The notes: generated from the sequence alone by a model not told the origin. Counted from the stretch's first letter, positions 16,073 through 25,099 are shown. The stretch: DNA of 41,205 nucleotides from an uncultured Christensenella sp. (GCA_910583735.1 CAJTXS010000013.1:1-41205), one strand, 5' to 3'. Numbers and translations are program-made.

Positions 16073-17523
16073 CTCTCCTCCTTAGCTTTAGCGTAATCGA
16101 TACGCTTATGCAATATTGCAGGTATGACCTTGACAATCGTCGCCTTGATGGTCTGCAACTCGGAGATAGTAATATCGCACTTATCGAACTGTCCGTCGGT
16201 AAGCTTATCCTTGATTACTCCCGCGACGCTCGCCTCGAGCTGCTCTATGCTCTCGGGCGGTCTTGCCCTCGACATGGACTCGCATATATCGCACAGCATA
16301 ATTATCGCGGAATACTTGGTCGTAGGCGTGGGGCAATCGTATCTAAACTCGGATATATCGACATTGCCGCCAAGCTTCTTTGCCTTCATATAGAAGAACA
16401 TAATAGGCGTGTTACCGTGATGCTCGAGCGCCGCCTTGCACACTTCGTCGGGGAACTTGTACTTCATGCACTTCTCATAGCCGTCGCGCGTATGCTTGCG
16501 TATCTTGGCAACGCTCACCTCAGGTATGAGGTCGTCGTGGGGATTGTATCCCTTCTGATTCTCGCTGAAGAACTGTGGGTCGTTAAGTTTACCTATATCG
16601 TGATAATATGCGCACGCCCTTGCAAGATAAGGATTGAGCCCGATGTCGCTCGCGCATGCCTCCGCGAGATTGGCTACGGTAAGCTCGTGACTGAACGTAC
16701 CCGGAGCCTCCTCGCTCATCTGCTTGAGTATGGGCTGATTGAGACTGCACAGCTCAGCCAGCTTAAAGTCCGTCCATATGCGCGTCACGCTCTCGTAGAT
16801 AGGCAGTATCGCCGTGAATATACACACCGATACGACGTTGCCGAGCACGCTGCTGAAGTATCCGTTAAAGAACGAGCCTATGCTGACCGAATCCGCGAGC
16901 GAGAGCAATCCGCCTATAAACGAGGTGCACACCGCTATCGCAAGAGTACCCCAAGTAAGGCTGAATCTGCTAAGCTTCTTACCTTTCAAAAGGAACGCGA
17001 CGAAGAAAGCCGCTACAAAGGCGTCAACGCTGCCGAGCAGCGTAGCCAAGCTGAATTCCGCAGGCGTGAGCAGATAAGATACGGGACACTCCAATATCGC
17101 GGCAATCAATACCGACGTGAGACATGAGACAAGTCCTATCCTCGGAGCGAGCAATATGCCTATTAGCAACATGACTATGCATAGAGGGGAAGCGAACGAG
17201 TTCATCCACTCTACCATAAAGCTATTGAGGATAAGCGCAATCGATACCGTAGAGAAGATCACGCCTTCGGCTTTGACGAATCCGCATTTAATAGCTCCGC
17301 TCTTAACGCCGTAAGAAATATAAATCATCAGCGTTAAAAAGACGAAGTATACTGCAAAAAATATGGGTACGAATACGCCGGCGGCGCCCTGTCCGAAAGC
17401 AAATACGTTAATAGTCCTCAGAGAACACGCCATGGACAAGTATACCGTCAAGAACGCGACAGGCAGCAGCGCCAACGCGGAAATTACAGTATCGAGCAAC
17501 GGCTTATTTTTTTCCGACTTCAT
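16069..17523 (-). CDS. PgpH/YqfF-type membrane HD phosphohydrolase, short form
   Basis: 484 residues. Family members hydrolyse c-di-AMP to pApA. Several membrane segments occupy about residues 12-240. The cytosolic HD domain has all expected metal ligands: His279 (SHEL), His308-Asp309 (HDIGK), His344, His368-His369 (EHHG) and Asp412 (LCD), followed by ESMSRARPPES. Typical PgpH proteins are about 700 residues with a large extracellular domain between the first and second membrane helices; here only about 25 residues (SLRTINVFAFGQGAAG) fill that place. The start ATG 17523 has GGAGGA. The position before ybeY-era is canonical. Confidence 0.9.
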   Translation of the reverse strand: MKSEKNKPLLDTVISALALLPVAFLTVYLSMACSLRTINVFAFGQGAAGVFVPIFFAVYFVFLTLMIYISYGVKSGAIKCGFVKAEGVIFSTVSIALILNSFMVEWMNSFASPLCIVMLLIGILLAPRIGLVSCLTSVLIAAILECPVSYLLTPAEFSLATLLGSVDAFVAAFFVAFLLKGKKLSRFSLTWGTLAIAVCTSFIGGLLSLADSVSIGSFFNGYFSSVLGNVVSVCIFTAILPIYESVTRIWTDFKLAELCSLNQPILKQMSEEAPGTFSHELTVANLAEACASDIGLNPYLARACAYYHDIGKLNDPQFFSENQKGYNPHDDLIPEVSVAKIRKHTRDGYEKCMKYKFPDEVCKAALEHHGNTPIMFFYMKAKKLGGNVDISEFRYDCPTPTTKYSAIIMLCDICESMSRARPPESIEQLEASVAGVIKDKLTDGQFDKCDITISELQTIKATIVKVIPAILHKRIDYAKAKEER

Positions 17524-17550
17524 AGTCCTCCGTATCGCTTAAGCGGAGGA

Positions 17551-18681
17551 TTACGCACCTACCGCTATATCTTTTACTATCTCATAGTATATATCTATTA
17601 TATATAAATTGTCCAGCCTTTTTACGGAATTGCGGTCGTTAATTATCGATGCGCTCTCGTCTACGGTCTCGCGCAGTCGCCTGCTCTCCTCGAATACGGC
17701 GGCGTTAATCTCGCCCTCGCTCAATTCGCGCACGACAGTCTGCGTCTCGTAATAAGTAACTTCCACCACCTCGAACGGAAGGAGAGAATAGGACTTGACG
17801 CTCCTTACTTCCCGCTCGTACAAGGCGTATTCGCAACCCTGATCCTTGCCTATCGGCTTGCCGAAAAAGGTGAGATATCTGCTCTTGACGGCGTTGCCCG
17901 TGCGCACGAAAGTCGTATAACTGCTCGTAAGAGAGGTGCGGCTGCTTATCCATGCGCGCGCCTGCACGCTGCCGGAGGCGGGACACTCCTCATATATCTC
18001 CTCTCCCATTTCGTCCACGCCTACGGCGCGCTTGCCCTCTATCAATAAGTCGCCTTTAAGAACCCTGTCGCCCTCTTTGACAAGCGCCGTACCGCTGAGC
18101 ACGGTAACCGACGTCACTATTCCGTCGCGCTCTGCGTAAATCGCCTTATACTTTTTGTGCTCGGGCAATACGGACTTCTCCGCAACCATAGTCACCTTGA
18201 GCCTGCTGCCGCGCAGCTTGACGGATACGAAAGCCAATCTGTCCACGCCCGCATACAGCGCGTCTTTGACCGACTGTATGTCTATGTCCCGCTTGGATAT
18301 CGCCGCCTTATCGAGCCCCTGTTCGGCAAGCACTATACGCGCCTGCTCGGCAAGCTGCTCCTCCCCGCTGATGTCCGTGCCGAATACATACAGCGAGCAC
18401 ACCGCGGCAACCACAATAGCCGCGACGCAGGCGATTATCAGTCCGAGATTGACCGCGACCAAAGTCTTAAGCCTCTTCGCTCCGCCGTAACGCACGACGG
18501 TATAATCCGCGTCCATGCCGTCCAGCAGCTTAACCGTCGTATCGGTCGCAGACTGCGGCACGGAAAATATCCACCGCTCTCCCTCTACTCTGCCGCGAGA
18601 TATGTCCACTCCTCTTCCGTGCAACGAGTTGAGTATTCCTCGCATCTTATGCGCCGATACGGATATCACTGTATACTTCAT
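17551..18681 (-). CDS. yqfD: Sporulation protein YqfD
   Basis: 376 residues, near the usual ~390. An N-terminal cytosolic region (about 1-72) is followed by one membrane segment (about 72-95) and a long outer part with beta-rich stretches (GIVTSVTVLSGTALVKEGDRVLKGDLLIEG, a lipoyl-like hairpin at about 189-218). The family is conserved in endospore formers, made in the mother cell and needed for normal sporulation in Bacillus; the biochemical role is unknown. It follows yqfC, its constant partner. ATG 18681 has GAGGG five bases upstream. phoH, often next, is missing. Confidence 0.92.
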   Translation of the reverse strand: MKYTVISVSAHKMRGILNSLHGRGVDISRGRVEGERWIFSVPQSATDTTVKLLDGMDADYTVVRYGGAKRLKTLVAVNLGLIIACVAAIVVAAVCSLYVFGTDISGEEQLAEQARIVLAEQGLDKAAISKRDIDIQSVKDALYAGVDRLAFVSVKLRGSRLKVTMVAEKSVLPEHKKYKAIYAERDGIVTSVTVLSGTALVKEGDRVLKGDLLIEGKRAVGVDEMGEEIYEECPASGSVQARAWISSRTSLTSSYTTFVRTGNAVKSRYLTFFGKPIGKDQGCEYALYEREVRSVKSYSLLPFEVVEVTYYETQTVVRELSEGEINAAVFEESRRLRETVDESASIINDRNSVKRLDNLYIIDIYYEIVKDIAVGA

Positions 18682-18710
18682 ATGCCCTCGCTTAAGACGA
18701 TTAAATGCGA

Positions 18711-18750
18711 CGGCAATAAGTTGCCGCCGAGCAAGCGACGCAAAAGCGTC
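18711..18750. other. Two small hairpins between yqfC and yqfD
   Basis: GACGC-AAAA-GCGTC (18737-18750) and CGGCAA-TAAG-TTGCCG (18711-18726). Neither is followed by a T-tract on the minus strand, so they are more likely mRNA-processing or stability elements than terminators. Confidence 0.4.
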
Positions 18751-18754
18751 TGAC

Positions 18755-19024
18755 CTATAGTCCCTCTTCCATTCTCACGCATGACACGTGTCCTATTACG
18801 GCGAGTTCCTGTCCGTTGGCGGAGCGTATGTTGAGCCCCTCGCCCTCGATAATCAAGACGCCGTTCTTGATCCTAACCTTGACTGCCTTGTCGTCGTAAT
18901 AATACAGTCCTCTGTGTCCCTCGGCAATTACTCCCGAGCGACCGTAAACCGTCACCTTGCAGCCGCCTACGCTCTCGCCCACAGTCAATCCCAGTTTGTC
19001 CGCCAATTCGTCAATAAATGCCAT
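18755..19024 (-). CDS. yqfC: Sporulation protein YqfC (YabP/YqfC family)
   Basis: 89 residues, typical length. The family motif is visible: VTVYGRSGVIAEGHRGLYYY (residues 24-43), then VKVRIKNGVLIIEGEGLNIR, a small beta fold shared with YabP. The frame opens further upstream (19042), but GGGAGG at 19031-19036 is placed for ATG 19024, giving the normal N-terminus MAFIDELADKLGL. It precedes yqfD. In Bacillus the pair is controlled by the mother-cell sigma factor SigE; no confident SigE site was found here. Confidence 0.88.
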   Translation of the reverse strand: MAFIDELADKLGLTVGESVGGCKVTVYGRSGVIAEGHRGLYYYDDKAVKVRIKNGVLIIEGEGLNIRSANGQELAVIGHVSCVRMEEGL

Positions 19025-19084
19025 CTTGCAGCCTCCCGTCATATTAGGATATGTCCGAGCGCGCCGCGCAATGACTTATATACG

Positions 19085-19119
19085 AAAAATCGCGCCTCGA
19101 ATTACAGTCGAGACGCGAT
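19085..19119 (-). terminator. dnaB terminator
   Basis: Minus-strand stem ATCGCGTCTCGA (19119-19108) / TCGAGGCGCGAT (19100-19089), 12 pairs with one G-U, seven-base loop, then TTTT (19088-19085). It separates the pepF-dnaB transcript from yqfC. Confidence 0.9.
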
Positions 19120-19135
19120 ATAAACCGCTTATAAG

Positions 19136-20623
19136 TTACGCTTCGGGATATAAATCGTCCGGAGCGTCCGCGGGAGGCTCGGGCGGGATATAATCGTCTG
19201 CGGAAGGCAAGTAATCCTCTCCCTCTTTAGACTCCGCAGTCTCCGTCTTCTTGAAGGCGCTCGCCTTGTGCGCAGTGGGCGTAAATGTCATCTTGTCGCC
19301 GTCGAATATGAAGTGCAGGATATCCGTAGGACCATTACGGTGCTTGGCTATTATGAGGTCTACATTCTTGACGGAAGTCTCGAGACTGTCCTCGGCGCGG
19401 TGAATGAACATTACCACGTCGGCGTCCTGCTCGATTGCTCCCGACTCTCTCAAGTCGGAAAGGCGAGGCGTCTTGTCGTCCTTCTCTCTCTTCTCGATAT
19501 CGCGCGACATCTGCGAGAGCAGTATTACGGGCACGCCCAGCTCCTTAGCAAGTATCTTCATACCTCTCGATATCTCGGCTACTTCCTGCTGCTTGCTCGC
19601 GCGGGAATTCTTATTGGATGAGCCCATAAGCTGCAGATAGTCTATGACTATAAGGTCGAGCCTGCCCTGCTTCTTACGCAACGCGCGGCACTTATGCAAT
19701 ATATCCTCGGGAGTGGTGTTGACAGTGTCGTCTATGTAGATGCCCGACTTGTTGACAGCCCTTACGCTGCGCCATATGTCGTCCCAGTCGTTGCCGTCCT
19801 CTTCGCCCCTTACGAGCTTATTCATGCTTATCTTGGTGAGATTGACCAGCATCCTCTGCGCAAGCTCGGTCGCCGACATCTCCAGATTGAATACAGCCAT
19901 GACGTTGCCCTCGTTGCGGGCGGCGATATTGGTAACGATATTGAGCGCAAACGACGTCTTACCGAGACCCGGACGCGCCGCTACGACGAGTATCTGTCCG
20001 CCGAGCATACCGTTAAGCACGCTGTCGAGATTGTAAAAGCCCGTAAGCAGCCCCTTGCTGGTAGACTTATGCGTATACACGTCGTTGAGCTTGCTCACCA
20101 GCTGGCTCATTGGATCGCTGATATGCTGCAATCCGCCCTCTTCCGCTCCGCCGCTGCCGAGGTCGAAGAATTTAGACTCCGCAAATGCCCTCACGCTGTC
20201 CGCGTTATCGTCCGAGTAAGCTCTCTCTATTACTTCGTTGCAACGCCTTATAATGGTGCGAAGCGCGCTGTCGCGCTTGACGATGGACAGATAGTAATCG
20301 GCGTTGGCGGTAGATGGAATCGTATCTACCATACTCTCTATCGCGCTCACACCGCCTACCGAGTCCAACTCGCCCCTGCGGTTAAGCCTGCTGACCAATC
20401 CCACCGCGTCCACGGCTCCGCCTTCTGCAAAGAGCTCCTTGACGGCGGAGAATATCTTCTTATCAGCCGAAGTGTAAAAGTCGTCTATATCGAGCGCGGG
20501 TATGAACCTGTCGCATACCTCCGTATCGAGCAGCATCGCGGCGAGCACGGCCTGCTCCGCCTCGAAGCTGTTGGGCATGGTGCGCGCGTTATTTATATGT
20601 GTCTTAGCGTTGTTATCTGCCAT
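19136..20623 (-). CDS. dnaB: Replicative DNA helicase DnaB
   Basis: 495 residues; about 440-450 is usual, the excess being an acidic, proline-rich tail after residue 450. It is the hexameric helicase of the replication fork. The N-terminal primase-interacting domain (PNSFEAEQAVLAAMLLD) is followed by the RecA-like domain with Walker A ARPGLGKTS (216-224), Walker B LIVIDYLQLM, and the DRESGAIEQDAD-type segment with R-finger neighbourhood (SDLRESGAIEQDADVVMFIHR). ATG 20623 has AAGGAG. It starts 14 bp after the pepF stop, so the two are probably cotranscribed. In many Firmicutes dnaB follows rplI; rplI is not seen here. Confidence 0.97.
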   Translation of the reverse strand: MADNNAKTHINNARTMPNSFEAEQAVLAAMLLDTEVCDRFIPALDIDDFYTSADKKIFSAVKELFAEGGAVDAVGLVSRLNRRGELDSVGGVSAIESMVDTIPSTANADYYLSIVKRDSALRTIIRRCNEVIERAYSDDNADSVRAFAESKFFDLGSGGAEEGGLQHISDPMSQLVSKLNDVYTHKSTSKGLLTGFYNLDSVLNGMLGGQILVVAARPGLGKTSFALNIVTNIAARNEGNVMAVFNLEMSATELAQRMLVNLTKISMNKLVRGEEDGNDWDDIWRSVRAVNKSGIYIDDTVNTTPEDILHKCRALRKKQGRLDLIVIDYLQLMGSSNKNSRASKQQEVAEISRGMKILAKELGVPVILLSQMSRDIEKREKDDKTPRLSDLRESGAIEQDADVVMFIHRAEDSLETSVKNVDLIIAKHRNGPTDILHFIFDGDKMTFTPTAHKASAFKKTETAESKEGEDYLPSADDYIPPEPPADAPDDLYPEA

Positions 20624-20637
20624 AATTACTCCTTGTA

Positions 20638-22425
20638 TCAGCCCAGCTCTTTAAGCGCGTCAAGCGTAGCCTTAAATTCCTTCATAGCTATATCGTAAGG
20701 CTCGTCGCTTGTGAGGTCGACGCCTGCAAGCTTAAGAATTTCGGCTGGAGGCATGCTGCCTCCCGCGCTCAAAAATCGCTTGTACGCCTCTACCGCAGAC
20801 TCGCCCTTATCCAGTATAGACGCGGCGATACCGACCGCCGAAATTATACCGGTAGAATACTTATACACGTAAAAGCTGCGATAAAAGTGCGGTATCCTCG
20901 CCCACTCGTAGCGTATGAGCTTGTCGGACACGACCGCGCTGCCGTAATACTTCTTGTTGAGCGAATAATATATATCGCACAGCGCCTCTTTAGTGACCGG
21001 CTCGCCTCTCTCTGCAAGCGCGTGCGCCTCTACTTCGAACTGGGCAAACATCGTCTGCCTGAACAGCGTGGTGCGGAACATATCCAAGTAATAGGACAGC
21101 AGATACCTCTTCTCGTCCTTATCCTCGGACTTGCCCAAGAGATACTTGAGCAACAGCACTTCGTTGACGGTAGACGCGACTTCCGCCACGAATATCTCGT
21201 ACTGCGCCTTTGCAAAAGGCTGCGCCTTATCCGAGTAATAGGAGTGCATACTGTGTCCCATCTCATGCGCAAGCGTAAACACGTCGTGCATGGACGGATG
21301 ATAGTTGAGAAGCATATAGGGATGCGAGTTGTACGTACCCCAAGAATATGCGCCGCTGCGCTTGCCCTTGTTCTCGTATACGTCTATCCAACGCTCGGAA
21401 AAAGCCGTGCGCACTACGCTCAGATAGTCCTCTCCCATCGGCTTAAGCGCGGCAAGTACTATCTCCTTAGCCTCGCTATACTCCACTTTCTTATCCGACT
21501 GCGCGATTACGGGGACATGCAAGTCGTACATGTGCAGCTTGCTATAACCCAGTTTGTCCGCGCGATACCTCATATAGTCGTGCAAGACGCCGAGGTTGCC
21601 GCTTACCGACTTAACAAGAGCGCGATATACCTGCACGGGTACGTTTTCTCTATCCACGGCGCGTGTGAGACAGTCGGGATACTTGCGCACCTTGGCGTAA
21701 AAAAGATCTTTCTTTACATTGCCCGCATACAGCTGCGTGACGGTATTGATCATGCCCTCGTACGCCTTGAACATGGAGTTGAAAGCCGCCTTCCTCACCC
21801 CTCTGTCGGGCGATTGCAGCAGCATGGAATAATTGCCGTGAGACATCGCCACGCTCTCGCCGTCACTGTCTTTAACCTTGGAAAACTTGATATCGACATT
21901 GTCGAACATATTGAACGCGTCGTGAAATCCGCCGCTGAATAATCCCGCCTGCGCAATTATTTTCTCTTCCGCTTCGGACAGCGTATGCTCCTTGCCTCGA
22001 ACGACCTCTTTGAGCATATAGTCGTAATCGGAGAACTTCTCCTTGGCTGCAAGGGAAAGTAAAAAGCCGTTATCGTTTAAGGCAAGTTGCGGAGATATGA
22101 ACGAACAGGCTTCCGACAGCTTAACGCCTATGAGCTCAGCCTTGTCGCACATAGCCTGATACTTATCGCACGCGGCATCCTCGTCGAGACGCTGCCTCGC
22201 GTATACATACAGCTCGCCGAGAGTCATGGAAAGCTCGTCTGAGAGCTTAAGGCACTCGAGTATCTTGTCCTCGCGATTAAGTTGTCCGCTATAACGGGAT
22301 ATATCCGATATCCTTGCGTCCAACTCCTTAAATTCTTTCTCCCAACAAGCGTCGTCGGCATATATGTCCGACAGATCCCACTTATACTCTTCGGCTATAG
22401 CCGCCCTGCTCTTAATCTCTTTCAT
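20638..22425 (-). CDS. pepF: Oligoendopeptidase F
   Basis: 595 residues, the usual ~600. Cytosolic zinc metallopeptidase of family M3 that cleaves short peptides. The N-terminal M3F domain is followed by the catalytic region with FTLAHEMGHSMHSYYS, the HExxH site near residue 389, and the downstream EVASTVNEVLLLKYLL glutamate-ligand helix. The frame stays open to 22515, but GGGAGAGG places the start at ATG 22425 (MKEIKSRAAIAEEYKWDLSDIY), the family N-terminus. It precedes dnaB by 14 bp. Confidence 0.96.
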   Translation of the reverse strand: MKEIKSRAAIAEEYKWDLSDIYADDACWEKEFKELDARISDISRYSGQLNREDKILECLKLSDELSMTLGELYVYARQRLDEDAACDKYQAMCDKAELIGVKLSEACSFISPQLALNDNGFLLSLAAKEKFSDYDYMLKEVVRGKEHTLSEAEEKIIAQAGLFSGGFHDAFNMFDNVDIKFSKVKDSDGESVAMSHGNYSMLLQSPDRGVRKAAFNSMFKAYEGMINTVTQLYAGNVKKDLFYAKVRKYPDCLTRAVDRENVPVQVYRALVKSVSGNLGVLHDYMRYRADKLGYSKLHMYDLHVPVIAQSDKKVEYSEAKEIVLAALKPMGEDYLSVVRTAFSERWIDVYENKGKRSGAYSWGTYNSHPYMLLNYHPSMHDVFTLAHEMGHSMHSYYSDKAQPFAKAQYEIFVAEVASTVNEVLLLKYLLGKSEDKDEKRYLLSYYLDMFRTTLFRQTMFAQFEVEAHALAERGEPVTKEALCDIYYSLNKKYYGSAVVSDKLIRYEWARIPHFYRSFYVYKYSTGIISAVGIAASILDKGESAVEAYKRFLSAGGSMPPAEILKLAGVDLTSDEPYDIAMKEFKATLDALKELG

Positions 22426-22552
22426 TCCCTCTCCCGCCGTCCGTACTTGCAATAACTTCGGACGCAATTGTGCATGTCGATTGTAAGTCGCCGATTGCGC
22501 CTGCCGCATACGCAAGACTTATCGCAATCGATTATTGACCTCTTAAGCCTTT

Positions 22553-22918
22553 CTAATCCATAAGTATGGCTACGGACGCCGCGTCGCCGTAGACGATCAG
22601 CTTGCCTTTGCGCGTAAGATTTTGCCTTACGGCGCTGTTTTTATTGCGAGCCTCGTACCTCTCGGCATCTCTCTCGCTCTTGAATGCAATTACGTATACA
22701 TAGCTGCCGTTACCGCCCGTCGTGCCCTTAACCGCCGAAAACACATACGATGTCTTATCCTGCTCCACTCCCGCGCTCTCGTAGTCAAAAGATTGGGCGG
22801 TGTAGCCTTCCTTCTTGAGCGTCTCCTGTATCTGATACGCCTTGGGCGTGCAAGCGCACAGCGCCGCAACCGTCGCCACAATAATCAACGCAAGCAAAAG
22901 GGGAATTATCTTCTTCAT
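22553..22918 (-). CDS. Small lipoprotein
   Basis: 121 residues. Signal peptide with core LLLALIIVATVAAL and lipobox LCAC (lipid Cys23; a cysteine at -2 is unusual). The mature part is small and mixed: KKEGYTAQSFDYES, then YVYVIAFKSERDAERYEARNK, resembling compact alpha/beta domains of unknown role. It overlaps the upstream gene by ATGA. No family recognised. Confidence 0.8.
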   Translation of the reverse strand: MKKIIPLLLALIIVATVAALCACTPKAYQIQETLKKEGYTAQSFDYESAGVEQDKTSYVFSAVKGTTGGNGSYVYVIAFKSERDAERYEARNKNSAVRQNLTRKGKLIVYGDAASVAILMD

Positions 22919-23235
22919 AGCTTTCTGTCCGAATCGCCGTCCGATATCTTTATCACGGTAGGCGGCGCGTAAGTCTTGTCGCTCTCTATCATCTTCTCAC
23001 GCTGCTTCAGCTTAAACTTCTTACTCTTTGTAAAGAGGAAGCATATAAACACCACTACGAGCAACAGCAGCGCGAAAGCTACCCAAAAGAAGATATCTTT
23101 AATCGACAGGTGCTCGTAGAGCTGCTTCTTATTCATGTCGTTTTCCGTCTCGGCGACTGCCGTACCGCCAAGCAAGGCGACAAGCAAAGCTACGGCGATT
23201 ATCGCAACGATATATTTCATGCAACGTCTGCTCAT
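22915..23235 (-). CDS. Small secreted/membrane protein with signal peptide and one TM segment
   Basis: 106 residues. An N-terminal signal (MKYIVAIIAVALLVALLGGTAVA, written in two hydrophobic halves) with a plausible cut after AVA, then a short acidic outer part (ETENDMNKKQLYEHLSIKD), a second membrane segment (about 50-70) and a basic/charged cytosolic tail. The start at 23235 is supported by AAGGAG; an ATG at 23220 is an alternative. It has a consensus promoter and is coupled to the lipoprotein at 22553 by ATGA, so the two probably act together at the membrane. No family recognised. Confidence 0.78.
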   Translation of the reverse strand: MSRRCMKYIVAIIAVALLVALLGGTAVAETENDMNKKQLYEHLSIKDIFFWVAFALLLLVVVFICFLFTKSKKFKLKQREKMIESDKTYAPPTVIKISDGDSDRKL

Positions 23236-23261
23236 CTCTACTCGCTCCTTATACAGTATAT

Positions 23262-23290
23262 ATAATATTATCTCATAAATTATTTGTCAA
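23262..23290 (-). promoter_or_regulatory. Promoter of the 22915-23235 operon
   Basis: Minus strand: perfect TTGACA (23290-23285), 17-bp spacer, TATTAT (23267-23262). Divergent from the promoter of the peptidase gene. Confidence 0.7.
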
Positions 23291-23315
23291 TACAAGCGTT
23301 ATTTAACAATTTTAC

Positions 23316-23344
23316 TGGACACGGAGAGGACGATAACATATAAT
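23316..23344 (+). promoter_or_regulatory. Promoter of M28-like peptidase
   Basis: TGGACA (23316-23321), 17-bp spacer, TATAAT (23339-23344), about 30 bp before ATG 23376. Confidence 0.6.
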
Positions 23345-23375
23345 TAAATCATCACCTACATCTTAGGAGGAAAAT

Positions 23376-24686
23376 ATGAAGCTAAGCGAAATAGGCGAAG
23401 CGCAGCGCGCAGACGGCGTCGATTTTATTCAAAATGAGATTAAGCGCGTAATCACTGATTTCGGAGACAGAGACCCTGGCAGCGAAGGCGAGCGCAAAGC
23501 TCTCTCCTATATGTCCGACACATTAACGCAGCTCGGCGCGGATGTCAAGACGGAATCGTTCAAGGTAGCGCCTCACGCATTTTTCGGTTGGACATACTTC
23601 GTAAGCATATTCATGACGCTTGCCGTACCGATATATTTCCTTGCCCCCGTGATGTCGATAGTATGCGCAATCATTGCGGTGGTCCCGCTCATATTGCAAT
23701 TCGTATTTTACCTTCCGGCATTGGACTGGATGTTCTATAAAGGAGAATCGGGCAACGTGCTGGGCGCGTACAAGCCCGAAGGAGAAGTCAAGCGCCGCGT
23801 AGTCATCAACGGGCATTCCGACGCGGTATACGAGTGGCACTGGCATTACGTAGGCGGATACGCCATGTTCCTCGGCTCTATTATCGTAGTGATAGTAGGA
23901 CTGCTCTACATACTTGCGACCGCCATCTCGGCAATAGTGCTCTGCGGACCGATAGGCATGCCGTCGGGCGGACTGATTTGGGCGGGCGTCGCATCGTGCG
24001 CGTTTATACCTTTCTTCATCGCGTTTTGGTTTTTCGCCGACACGAGAAAAGTCGTCCCCGGCGCTAACGACAACCTTACCGCATGCTATATGGCGATAGC
24101 CGCAATCAAGACCATGCGCGACAACGACATCAAGTTGCAAAACACCGAAGTGGTAGCTCTCATCACAGGCTCCGAAGAGGCGGGACTGCGCGGAGCGAAG
24201 GCATTTGTCAAGAACAATCCCGACTACGCAAGAGAGCAAGACGTCGAGACCGTATTCCTCACCTATGAGACATTGAGAGAGCTGGAGTATCTCGGCATAT
24301 ACAACAGAGACCTCAACGGAACGGTGCGCAACGACGCGCAGGCGTGCGCCTTGTATAAGCGCGTAGCTCTTAAGCACGGCATGGACCTGCCATACGGCTC
24401 GGTATACGCGGGCGCGACCGACGCCGCGGCTTTCTCCAAGGGCGGATATAAAGCGGTGTCCGTAGCAGCCATGAATCCCAGCGTGCAGAAGTATTATCAC
24501 ACGAGACTTGACAATTACGACAACCTTTCGCCCGAGTGCCTCGCTAAGGTGTTCGACATCACGATGGACTTCATCGATACATTCGACAAGCACGGCTTCA
24601 ACATCTCCGAGAGCGAAGCCGAGCAAGCGCAAGCCGCTGCTGCGGACGCTGACGTATCGGACGAGATGCCCGCAGTCGAAGAATAA
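23376..24686 (+). CDS. M28-like membrane metallopeptidase with TM insertion
   Basis: 436 residues. Zinc-aminopeptidase (M28) features are in order: NGHSDAV (His147), PGANDN (Asp232), GSEEAG (Glu267-Glu268), TYETLRE (Glu298, at the place of the usual Asp), and YYHTRLDNYDNL (His375). Two membrane segments lie at about 70-112, and two more (about 161-190 and 197-221) lie between His147 and Asp232, where soluble M28 enzymes have a short loop. It has an AGGAGG site, its own promoter and a strong terminator. The substrate is unknown, presumably peptides at the membrane. The acidic alanine-rich tail is probably disordered. Confidence 0.85.
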   Translation: MKLSEIGEAQRADGVDFIQNEIKRVITDFGDRDPGSEGERKALSYMSDTLTQLGADVKTESFKVAPHAFFGWTYFVSIFMTLAVPIYFLAPVMSIVCAIIAVVPLILQFVFYLPALDWMFYKGESGNVLGAYKPEGEVKRRVVINGHSDAVYEWHWHYVGGYAMFLGSIIVVIVGLLYILATAISAIVLCGPIGMPSGGLIWAGVASCAFIPFFIAFWFFADTRKVVPGANDNLTACYMAIAAIKTMRDNDIKLQNTEVVALITGSEEAGLRGAKAFVKNNPDYAREQDVETVFLTYETLRELEYLGIYNRDLNGTVRNDAQACALYKRVALKHGMDLPYGSVYAGATDAAAFSKGGYKAVSVAAMNPSVQKYYHTRLDNYDNLSPECLAKVFDITMDFIDTFDKHGFNISESEAEQAQAAAADADVSDEMPAVEE

Positions 24687-24718
24687 AATTATAGTTATAT
24701 AATAGAGCATCATTAAGT

Positions 24719-24746
24719 ATAAGCTCCGACTATATGCGGAGCTTAT
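24719..24746 (+). terminator. Terminator of M28-like peptidase gene
   Basis: Stem ATAAGCTCCG / CGGAGCTTAT, eight-base loop, then TTCTTT. Confidence 0.85.
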
Positions 24747-25057
24747 TTCTTTGCCGCTGTGAGTGATGCTCATATTGAGTACAACGCTTTATGGATTGCT
24801 CAAATATATTAAAGCTTTCGCAACAAAGTAATCTCCAAGGATAAAAGTATTAAACATATATATCTTACCGAAGGATAACGCTGCCTTTCACGGGAATATT
24901 GCAAAGGGAAAAATTATAGAAAATATCCGAATCGGTTGAAAAACATGTCGACTGTATCGCTCGAATTACTTATTTCTCGGCACTTCGGTCTTATCCTCGT
25001 CAATCGATAACAACCAATCGCCTTTTGCATTATACTATCACGCGGCTTTCTTTTTAC
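24747..25057. other. Intergenic region between convergent genes, no gene recognised
   Basis: About 310 bp, AT-rich. A lone TATAAT on the minus strand near 24910 has no convincing partner. No coding frame with a ribosome site was found. Confidence 0.4.
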
Positions 25058-25084
25058 AAAAAAAAGAGACCCGATGCGGGTCTC
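25058..25084 (-). terminator. Terminator of membrane protein gene 25100-26023
   Basis: Minus-strand stem GAGACCCG / CGGGTCTC with a three-base loop (CAT), then eight T residues. Confidence 0.92.
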
Positions 25085-25099
25085 GCGTGCTATCAATGA

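Noticed and set aside
24914..25096. 60-codon minus-strand frame
   Set aside because: It runs through the terminator of the neighbouring gene and has no ribosome site.
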